A DNA stretch of 64,000 nucleotides from Notospermus geniculatus (taxonomy: Eukaryota; Nemertea; Pilidiophora; Heteronemertea; Lineidae): contig NMRB01000024.1 in NCBI GenBank assembly GCA_002633025.1, forward strand, positions 946,231 through 1,010,230, given 5' to 3'. The notes under the pieces are model-generated. The model was not told the DNA's origin and ran no database searches. It saw nothing but the letters and a program-made list of their open reading frames with translations. Made by a program: the position numbers and the translations under genes. Shown one piece after another: positions 19,028 to 27,729 of the stretch (position 1 is its first letter; each line of letters opens with the position of its first letter).

Positions 19028-20268
19028 ACATACAGTAGTGTGCATTAATATTCGAAAAGAAGGAATTCAGCTTTTCATTTTAAGGCAAAATTTGCCGCTT
19101 CTGTATTCCAGTATGTATATCAAAAGTATTTGAAGTCAGTCCTAGATCATCTTCGATGATCGAAGGCCGATCTGCTATCCACTGCGTTACACCGCACATC
19201 ACCCTTCGAGAAATTGACCGGTCCACGGCGTATCTGCCGCCTCGAGAAGAAGAGGCCAATCAGAATCGGTGTTGTAAAATTTGAATCGTGTTACAAAGAG
19301 TGGTAGCCGAAGACCCGATATAAAGTGCAATATGATTGGTCGCCCGGTAAAGCTGGCATCGTGCCAAGATACGCCGCCGACTGGTCTATTTCTCGAAGGG
19401 TGATGTGCGATGTATTACGTAGTGGTGAGCAGATCGGCCTTCGATCATCGAAGATGGTCCTAGATATGCACTCCTCTAATCTGATGGGTGTTCACTGAAT
19501 TCAGATGCTGGATATCATGAGAAGGGTGTTCACTGAATTCAGATGCTGGATATCATGAGAAGAGTGAAAATATCAAAATCTGACATAGTTCTTGAGATTT
19601 GCTGTTATCACCATTTGTCTGGATATTTTGTGGAATTTTTCCCCCCTTGCAACAACATGTTGAATGGGGGTATAACCTGACAACGTTTGGAAACAGAAGT
19701 TGATATTCATACATGTACACCTGAGATTCAAGTTTGATGTCTTTGAGATTTTCCACCAACAATTTTGAGATTTTCTAGGAATAGTTGTATTGCTCGCTAA
19801 CTGTAAGATGAAGTTGGATCAGATGGACAACAAGATTCTAAATCAATTCCAGCTAAAAAGTCACTTTTGGCCTAGTCACTTCATAAATATTGCAAAATCT
19901 CAAAATCGTGGGAAATCTCAAAAAGATGAGAAGTTGAATCCCTGCTATTTGCGAATCAGTATCAGCATCCGAACACCGCCAGATTATACCCCCATTCAAC
20001 ATGTTGTTGCAAGAGAAAAACGTCTACAAAATATCCAGACGAAATGGTGATATTAGCAAATCTCAAGAAATACGTCAAATTTCGACATTTTCACCGTTCT
20101 CGTGATATGCAGTATCTGAATTCAGCGAAAACCTTCAGACTAGAGGAGTGCATATCTTGGACTGACTTCAAATACTTTGGATACAGATATTGGAATAAAG
20201 CAGCGGCAAATTTTCCTTTAATGAAAAGCTGAATTTGTTCGAATATTAATGCCCACCACTGTATGTTG
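19028..20268. mobile_element. Foldback element, about 1.2 kb, with nested MITE
   Basis: CAGTAGTGTGCATTAATATT at the left pairs with AATATTAATGCCCACCACTG at the right. Arms of about 300 bp continue through AAGTATTTGAAGTCAGTC, TTCAGATGCTGGATATCATG and CCATTTGTCTGGATATTTTG. The loop is about 19681-19984. The left arm has a 39-bp tandem duplication (19487-19563) and contains a separate element at 19148-19456. It lies just upstream of transporter C and is absent upstream of its duplicate D. Confidence 0.85.
19139..19465. mobile_element. MITE with 9-bp target duplication
   Basis: GTCCTAGAT is present on both sides (19139-19147 and 19457-19465). Terminal repeats begin CATCTTCGATGATCGAAGG. The opposite arm of the host foldback reads GTCCAAGAT without insertion (near 20150-20160), an empty site. 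A 9-bp duplication is typical of Mutator-like elements. Confidence 0.88.
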
Positions 20269-20990
20269 TGTAAGTGTATAATTATATGTATTTGCATTTG
20301 ACATACATATTCATGTTGAAAAAAATAAGCGAGCGCATCCGTCTATTTTTCATCAAACTCAACATATGCATACGATAAAGTTCACATGTTCGATGCCACA
20401 TCCATGCATGCAGTAAAATCTATAGCCTACTATAATTGACGGTGGCACTTTAAGTTCGACCGCCAACTCCTCCGTGGTTTCTGATTGAAATGGCACCACT
20501 TTCACAGGGGATGTTGAGAGAATGACATGGGGGTGGTCCTTAAGTGGGTGCCATTGTATTTTTTTACCCCTTAGCGAATAAAATGCATGAAGAAACTTCC
20601 AATGGTTTACAGTGCCCACTAACCTGGTTCCGCTGGCCACCGTTTAGATGGCGCTGCGTACCAGAGGAACCAGGCTAACAGTGCCCACCAATATTTTCTT
20701 CAATCATGCAGGGTGATTACAAAACAGGAACTTCAACACATAAAACTGCTGCCATCTGCTTCAAACAGGCCTAGATTATTGACCAAGGAGTTGGCCCCCT
20801 CCAAACATATCCTCCCCCCACCCTCCATGCAGACTGCCAACAAAATGCCATCATCTGGCCACATGCATCCTGTGAATATCCTCGCTACGGGTATCATGCT
20901 AGTTACATTTATGTTTGATGCGACTTCCGGTTTTATGTGAACTCGGAATTGCGGGTAATCTTTGAAACGATTGTCTTGATTGGCTCCCGG
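20269..20990. other. Intergenic, no gene supported
   Basis: Contains a small palindrome at 20620-20690 with AACCTGGTTCCGCTGG and its complement. Nothing else is recognised. Confidence 0.45.
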
Positions 20991-20991
20991 G

Positions 20992-21035
20992 TAACAAATA
21001 CAGGTTTACAAAAAACAAAGCAAGAGCCTCATCTC
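20992..21035 (-). pseudogene. Tiny SLC35G relic
   Basis: The minus strand has TGTAAACCTGTATTTGTTAC, matching the CKPxFV codons of the family. It is followed by flank shared with 16937-16990. Confidence 0.4.
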
Positions 21036-21198
21036 ATACGATATGCTTTACTGCAAGGTTGAAGGAGATCATAACAGTTCACAAATGATGCGACCCATAC
21101 AACTACACATTCCTCTCAGCAAACATATCTGCATGACAAATGCAGGAGTGGGTTGCAAACCATCCGCCCAGAAAAGGCCTAAAGCTTTTCTTTTCACA

Positions 21199-22293
21199 TT
21201 ATTCTTCTGTGTTGAGCGGAGCTCTTTTAACCAGAGGACTTTTTTCAGCCCCTGAAGCCCGCATCTCTGAACAACATTTCTTAACGCCTGCAGCAATTAC
21301 GCAGAATGTCACCACAGAAGCTCCGCTGATACTTAACACGTTTGGTATTTCTTTCAGAATTGTGATCTGTAGAATATAAGAAAACGGTATTTCGGCTGCA
21401 TTGGCAATGGATGTTAAAACGGCATCACTGAACTGTAAGGAAAATATAAGAGCGGCACGACCAACAAACATAAGAGCAGTGTTTCCGAATTGATCAAGCC
21501 ACGTCTGCCAGTTTAGTGGAAACGACCATGCTTGGAAACAGGTTGTGAGAAATGCCCCAGTGATCGTATTGAGTAAGGCGAATTCAAAGAACACCGTCCC
21601 CCAGTATACATCCAGGCATTTTTTTAGAAAAATAAAGACTGCTGCAATACAAACGGCGGACGTTATAGCAAACGCTACTGCCACCCCCTGGGGAATGAAG
21701 AAATTTACATCTGGAGGTGCAGTCGGCGTGGTTGTGTTCATAGTGGTATTGAATATTTCTGAGGTCACAGTGGCATTGAATACTTCTGAGTTCATGAGAG
21801 AACTATTGCTGGAAGTCAGATTTTCAGCATGTTTAGTCAAGAGTAATGACTTCAAGAAAGTTGGTTGCACGACAAATAGAATTCCTCCTGATAGAATGAG
21901 AGTAATGAGCACGTCAATTATGTCGAATGGTTCGTTGATGAAGATACAGCCCAAGATACCGACGATCGTAGGTTTGCAATAATACAAGGCTAGGACATCA
22001 CCGAATGGCATGTTCTTGATCGCTGTGAAGAAGAAGAAATTGCTTGCCGAGGCAAGCAATGCTGCTGCCCACAAGTACCAATTCCTTGCTAGAATGAGCG
22101 GTTCTTTCTTGTAGAATAACCATATCGCTGTACATATGGTCAGTGTTAAACCCCGCCAGAAGATAATTTCGAAGACGGACATTCGGGGTTCAATTCGAAT
22201 CAACAGTCCAATTAGTCCATAAACGACTGCACAAAACAGCCCGCAGGCGAAACCCTTCATTTGATTTCCACATCCTAGACCTTTCGTTACCAT
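21199..22293 (-). CDS. SLC35G/EamA transporter D, complete
   Basis: Intronless gene of 364 residues, a close duplicate of transporter C. It starts at 22293 (MVTKGLGCGNQMKGFACGLF). Ten spans are in two EamA halves: the first with SVFEIIFWRGLTLTICTA and GDVLALYYCKPTIVGILG, the second with FSDAVLTSIANAAEIPFSYI and LKEIPNVLSISGASVVTFCV. The loop between halves carries an extra short repeat (EVFNATVTSEIFNTTMNTTT), explaining the added length relative to C. The tail ends in NTEE, so the PDZ-like end of C is not shared. Upstream flanks match (22296-22540 with 18757-18950), except for a roughly 40-bp indel and the foldback near C. 3' flanks match at 21060-21198. This points to a local tandem duplication of gene plus promoter. 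Confidence 0.92.
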   Translation of the reverse strand: MVTKGLGCGNQMKGFACGLFCAVVYGLIGLLIRIEPRMSVFEIIFWRGLTLTICTAIWLFYKKEPLILARNWYLWAAALLASASNFFFFTAIKNMPFGDVLALYYCKPTIVGILGCIFINEPFDIIDVLITLILSGGILFVVQPTFLKSLLLTKHAENLTSSNSSLMNSEVFNATVTSEIFNTTMNTTTPTAPPDVNFFIPQGVAVAFAITSAVCIAAVFIFLKKCLDVYWGTVFFEFALLNTITGAFLTTCFQAWSFPLNWQTWLDQFGNTALMFVGRAALIFSLQFSDAVLTSIANAAEIPFSYILQITILKEIPNVLSISGASVVTFCVIAAGVKKCCSEMRASGAEKSPLVKRAPLNTEE

Positions 22294-22536
22294 ATTTCCT
22301 CAGAGTGAAAGCTTTGTACATATATTTGTTCGTTCCTTGTGTCTATCTTTCCTTGTGTTGGAAACTGTGCTGGCATTCAGCGATACATGCAGTATTCAAT
22401 CTTCCGATGGATGAAGATCGATTTTCTGAAAACAACGAGTCGTTTAATATAGGGAATATACACCATCATATACCCCGTATCAGCTCTAACAGCAGTTTCA
22501 TATTCAAAACGAACCCATGCACGTTTTTCCAAGGAA

Positions 22537-22690
22537 GGCTTGCACCTTCCTTAGGGCCATATGCACAGGTCGGACTTTACCCTAAATTATAGGTTAGGCT
22601 TTCTCTTTGCTTGAAGCATTGAGAAAATCAGACTTTAAAGTGTGGCTTAAGTCCGACCCGTGCATACGGCCCTTACTTTATGAGGCCCGG
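22537..22690. mobile_element. Palindromic MITE (family O)
   Basis: TTAGGGCCATATGCACAGGT and ACCCGTGCATACGGCCCTTA form inverted ends; the interior has GTCGGACTTTA and TAAGTCCGAC. Confidence 0.75.
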
Positions 22691-23690
22691 CCTTGCACTA
22701 TCTACAGATCGCACATAAAACAGGTTTGACTTCTACCCCTCATTCTGTCCCTTTCTTATTGCCATACGCCTACTGCCAGCATAATACACTGGACGAAAAT
22801 TTTAAGTAACTGATTTTCATCCACAAATAGGAGCAGTCAGCCGCGCATATTGCCGACAAATGGCAGCAAAGTCCTAGCGGACCAATGTTCAGGAAAATCT
22901 ACGTGATTGCTGCTCGATCGATAATCACGGGTCCGCTAGATGCATTGAATTGGGCCGTAGTGACACCTAGTGGTCAACTCGCTGACAGCTCCTATTACAT
23001 GCCATCTACTGAACGTGTCTATATAAGCGGCGCAACTCAACCCCCCCCCCCCCGGTTGTGTTCTTCAGTTTTGCTCGTGGCCACTATGCTGGTGGTCAAA
23101 GTTGTAGGCGGACAGGGCATTAGAGCACTGCCGCATAGCCGCTATGTTTCTTACCGTTTTCCGTATGTACTGATACCCTCCGGTACACGTTGTGAAGGAA
23201 AATGCAAGACGCGTGTGTGGACTGCAAGGCCTTTCGGAGAGAATGTTGTCAGTAAAAGGCCTATGTTGACAGGCTTTGTGTGACTTTTCAGCACATGCAT
23301 GGTGTATGTGGATTCCCAATTGATGTAATCCGTCCTCAGTGAACTGTGTTGTGGATCAACAGGGGCCATGGCTTCTGCTATTAGGCCTACACCCAAAAAT
23401 AGACCATGTGAAAACGGACTTTATTACGTGTGTCAGGCTTCTCCGTGCCCGCAGTATTTTCGAACGTTATTTTAACAAAGACAGTTATGCAATATTGTGC
23501 TCATTGAAATATTCCAAAATTTGACGCACGTTTCTGAAATTAGACCATCTCGCCCTGACAAGTATATTCCAATCACTTGTACCCTCGCTCACTACAGGAA
23601 GCGCAGTCGGACGGCGAGGTGACCGTAGGTTGTGGTTTGACAAAATTACAGCATTCGTCTGACTTCGAATCGGCGCCCTTCTTTTGTGTT
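22691..23690. other. Intergenic, no gene supported
   Basis: Holds a poly-C run (23041-23054) and an imperfect inverted pair around 22870-22940 (CTAGCGGACC / GGTCCGCTAG). The frame at 22885-23283 has no domain. Confidence 0.4.
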
Positions 23691-23692
23691 CA

Positions 23693-23843
23693 GGTCAGGG
23701 ACCTTATTCACGAAGCTCCCGTAACTTACGGAAGTGCGCAAGCTATTGTCCTTTTGTGGACAATCTATTGTTCACTATCAGCCTGACAAAAGATTTGCGT
23801 ATCCCTAAAGTTACGGGGGCTTTGTGAATAAGGTCCCTGGTCA
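23693..23843. mobile_element. Palindromic MITE (family Q)
   Basis: CAGGGACCTTATTCACGAAG and CTTTGTGAATAAGGTCCCTG close an element of about 150 bp. Confidence 0.85.
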
Positions 23844-23874
23844 CAAACCGTACCTGCACATTATTCGTATGCCT

Positions 23875-23945
23875 GTGACTGACTGACTGCTGACTGACTG
23901 ACTGACTGACTGACTGGCTGACTGACTGGTTGGCTGACTGGAAGA
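23875..23945. repeat. ACTG microsatellite
   Basis: About fifteen copies of the tetramer GACT/ACTG with a few interruptions. Confidence 0.95.
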
Positions 23946-24589
23946 CTGAAACTGAGCGACTAAACTGAGATTGGTTGTTGTAAGCAGTCCAATGCGATTT
24001 TTTTCTATTAAAATATATATAGCCAACTTGATGTCAAGCTAAGATATTGCAACTGAGCATCCTGCAAAATGAAGATGATGACTGAATAATGCAGCCTGGC
24101 CCACCAAAAAACTTATGGGGAGGTTTGTTTTGGTGTCATAAGTTTTATTCAGCAATGGTGTTGCTTTGCAGATGATGAAAACACCATTTATATTCTTTAA
24201 AATTTAAAGGCCCTTAAGTACAAAAACAAATGCAAATGCTGATGCAGATTTAAAGAGGAGATCATTTCCAATGAATTGAAATGACACCAAGAACGTCTAC
24301 ATACACCGCCTGTTAGCTGAGATATTGCGCATTGAAATCGGTCATTTTTCATGTTTTTATATATTACCGAAATAACAAATCCAACAGGCGGTCATTTAAG
24401 TGTTATTTTTCGCCGAGGGATGGCGCTGAAGGTACTGCATTTTGATTGTTTGAAAGTGTTGTCTTGGATACGGATACCCTGGTTACGAAATCGGAGTGGG
24501 TCACATGTTGCTCATTCGTGTATGATTCGTTGTGGAGAGTGTGTGAAACGTAATATATGATTTGAATAAAATCAAAAATTCGTAAATGT

Positions 24590-24700
24590 GAGCAATAAAA
24601 TCCAGTAAATGCTTTTACTTCAGATTTGTGCAGCACAGCCTACAACGGATTAGAAGTGCAAAATCCAAGTGAAAGCATTTACTAGTCTTTGTTCACAGGC
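24590..24700. mobile_element. Small MITE, AGTAAATGCTTTTACTT ends
   Basis: CAGTAAATGCTTTTACTTCA and AAGTGAAAGCATTTACTAGT are inverted. A second copy with the same ends is at 34735-34825. Confidence 0.75.
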
Positions 24701-25180
24701 TATGACGCATTTCTGGGCTGGGTTTGAAGTATACCAGTCCTAGGCTAAACCATCTTTCTACCACTTTCTACATCACTTGTTCATGTACCTTTGGTGTTCC
24801 CTCCTGCAGTATAAAGGGAAGGGTTGGGGTAAAAGAAAACATGCAGGTCCTACCGGTTCCTTTGCTGAAGATCCCGTCAGTTCTATCTGTTGTTCCTTCC
24901 CTAGCAACTTGGACATTTGGCTGTTGGCTCCCTAGGTGATGGCTAAGCAGCACCTCAGGCTTCTTGCCTTTATCCTCATTGTCCTAGGCCTCTTATCCCT
25001 TGTTGACATACCGAAGTAAATTTCCAACTGTCACAGGTCAGTCCTGAAAAAATGTAGTTGTGGTTTTAACACAGAAAGCCTACCTGTTGGACTCACTCTA
25101 AACTACAAAAAAAATTGGTGATAGGCCTACTTACAAGAGTGTCCCTATGATATTTTCACCATCAGTATCTTGGACTTGGA
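24701..25180. other. Intergenic, no gene seen
   Basis: No recognisable coding or repeat boundary. Confidence 0.4.
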
Positions 25181-25750
25181 TTTTTGCTGACATCCCTGAA
25201 ATCAAAAGGAATCAGAATAAGATAAGCAAAAGTACCTTTAGTGTATGGTTACCGTTTATCACAGCAAGCAAGTCCAAGCTCTGAGCTCTGAGAGGTAGGC
25301 TTCTTGTGTTTCGAGGCCTTTATCTACTCAGACCCTTTCTATCCAAGATACAGAATAGCACAAAATTGACACACAAAATGATAATAAGCAAGAAGTCAAT
25401 CTCCAGAATTCACGAATTTTCGACCCCTAGAAAAGACTGAGTCTCAGTCTTTTCTAGAGTTTCAGATTGTAAAGTTCCACTTGAAAAAGACCCCGGTTGG
25501 GGTCGAAAATTCGTGAATCTGGAGATTGACTTCTTGCTTATTATCAGACCCTTTCTATCCCTTCTGAATAAGATATCTAACCTATACACCTCCCGATACA
25601 CCTGTAGGCCATGTAGGCTACTTGTATAGACCTACCCAGTTAATTTCTGGCAGTCAATTTCAGGTTCAGGGGGTAGCTAGCTTTTATGGCGTGGGGGGGG
25701 GGGTAAAATTAATTGAGTCTGGAGGGCGAAGCCGGAGGGGATCTGGGTGT
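25181..25750. repeat. Left copy of a gap-flanking duplication
   Basis: Near identical to 25981-26330 (TGACATCCCTGAAATCAAAA to AGCCGGAGGGGATCTGGGTG). It differs by carrying the hairpin element at 25345-25543. The two copies face each other across the N gap, so an allelic mis-join is possible. Confidence 0.9.
25328..25560 (-). mobile_element. Hairpin retroposon-like element, copy 2
   Basis: The element 25345-25543 is flanked by identical 17-bp copies of TCAGACCCTTTCTATCC. The same sequence occurs once, uninterrupted, at 26123-26139. Arms contain AATTCACGAATTTTCGACCCC. On the minus strand the tail is TTTTGTGTGTCAATTTTGTG and is present at one end only. Compare copies at 8749-8997 and 52441-52672. 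Confidence 0.92.
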
Positions 25751-25980
25751 NNNNNNNNNNNNNNNNNNNNNNNNNNNNNNNNNNNNNNNNNNNNNNNNNN
25801 NNNNNNNNNNNNNNNNNNNNNNNNNNNNNNNNNNNNNNNNNNNNNNNNNNNNNNNNNNNNNNNNNNNNNNNNNNNNNNNNNNNNNNNNNNNNNNNNNNNN
25901 NNNNNNNNNNNNNNNNNNNNNNNNNNNNNNNNNNNNNNNNNNNNNNNNNNNNNNNNNNNNNNNNNNNNNNNNNNNNNNNN
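25751..25980. other. Assembly gap (N)
   Basis: A run of N between two near-identical segments. Confidence 0.99.
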
Positions 25981-26330
25981 GCTGACATCCCTGAAATCAA
26001 AAGGAATCAGAATAAGATAAGCAAAAGTACCTTTAGTGTATGGTTACCGTTTATCACAGCAAGCAACTCCAAGCTCTGAGCTCTGAGAGGTAGGCTTCTT
26101 GTGTTTCGAGGCCTTTATCTACTCAGACCCTTTCTATCCCTTCTGAATAAGATATCTAACCTATACACCTCCCGATACACCTGTAGGCCTAATATGTAGG
26201 CTACTTGTATAGACCTACCCAGTTAATTTCTGACAGTCAATTTCAGGTTCAGGGGTAGCTAGCTTTCATGGCGTGGGGGGGGGGGGTAAAATTAATTGAG
26301 TCTGGAGGGCGAAGCCGGAGGGGATCTGGG
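25981..26330. repeat. Right copy of a gap-flanking duplication
   Basis: See 25181-25750. It lacks the hairpin element and so supplies an empty insertion site. It ends in a poly-G stretch and GGATCTGGGTG as in the left copy. Confidence 0.9.
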
Positions 26331-27729
26331 TGTGCACCCCACAAAAAAATTGAAAATCTACATCCTCTCAGATGCATTTTCCCATATTTGACACCACAAT
26401 AACTTGGCTTGAAGAGAGGAAATGACCTTTTAGAGGAAAAATTGTTTTGTCCCTTTTTGCTCTGGGGCATTTGCCCCCTGCCCCCCCCCCGCTAGCTCTG
26501 CCCCTGAGGTTTGATTGAAAGGGACACAATCATGTTTCCCTTTCAATGGGAGGTATGCATGCCCTGCAAACAACAGCCGTCATTCAACTGTAGGCCTAAT
26601 GGTCACAGACGACAGACTCTGTTCACTTAGGCCTAGTCTTATTGTGCTGAATAATAGGATAGGATTATCGCCATGCCCACGTTGACAGAGGTGACAAACA
26701 TAATCCATGCATCAGTGCACCTGTACATACACTGTGCACTGCGTTACGTATGTCTGTGCATGAAACAATGTATCCGCTTCACGCCTCGTGCACACGGCTT
26801 ATAGCAAAATCACAAGTTTCAAAGATTTCGCGTGGCCTCTGTGAGGCGGCCCATCACAATAGGCCTAGATCTACATTTTGTGATGAAGTCAATCCCCGCC
26901 TCCGGACTTTGTAGGAGATGACAGCTTGAGGTTTAGCATGGGAAACTGATGAAACAAGTGATGCTGACGGCCCGGCCGGGCGTTGACCAAATCGGCCATG
27001 ACATTCCATCACGCGACAGGAATTTCCCGAACATCCCGCAGAAAAAGGCAGGAAACGGAGTCAAACAAACGCAATTCGGGGCCTAATCACTCCCTGGAGA
27101 ATCAGAGAACCCATGTTTCGGGTCCTAACTACCTACCTCAAGGAATTATCCGATAAAATGCTGAGTTTCTGGCGCAAAACGCACCTTTTGTAGGAAGCTG
27201 CGTCCATACATTTTTCAAAGACGACGCCAATGAGTCACGTGACTGGCTACCTCATTATAATAAAGGCGCTGCAGTTGATTACGTCACGTTATCAGCTGAC
27301 GAGGCTCCTCGGGCAATTCATCCTGAGACACGGGTTATTTTCTTTGTTTTTGAATGAGGGAATTCATTGATACAGCAAAACAATAGAGATATGCCCATAA
27401 TACAGGTCGCGGTCATGAATATTCATGAGTCTACAGCGAGTTACAGCGAAAATAAAAGCGACAACCCAGCGGTGTTTCCCGCCATCGGCAGTATTACGTC
27501 AGATTGGGCGTGGGAACTTAAAGGTGAGTGGATACGGTATATATCGTGTACATCTCTTGTTTCTACATATGTGAAGGTTAATTCTTTTACTTTTTCGCGG
27601 CGTCTGAGTGAAATTACTTAAAAGGTAAATGTTGTATTCGCACATGGGCCTTCTTCGTCTGATAACTTCGCTTCATTATACATCATTCATGAATTCATAG
27701 ACTAAACCGTTTTGAAAATTTGGAAACTT
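26331..27729. other. Intergenic; possible promoter-like stretch
   Basis: No gene is supported. 27230-27310 has GTCACGTGAC and TTACGTCACGT boxes. A short frame (27367-27523) ends at a good donor (AAAGGTGAGTGG), so an unproved first exon on the plus strand is possible. Confidence 0.35.

Noticed and set aside
27367-27621. An 84-codon plus-strand frame
   Set aside because: It has a good donor but no domain, no confirmed next exon and the minus-strand gene follows. It is kept only as a remark on the intergenic entry.
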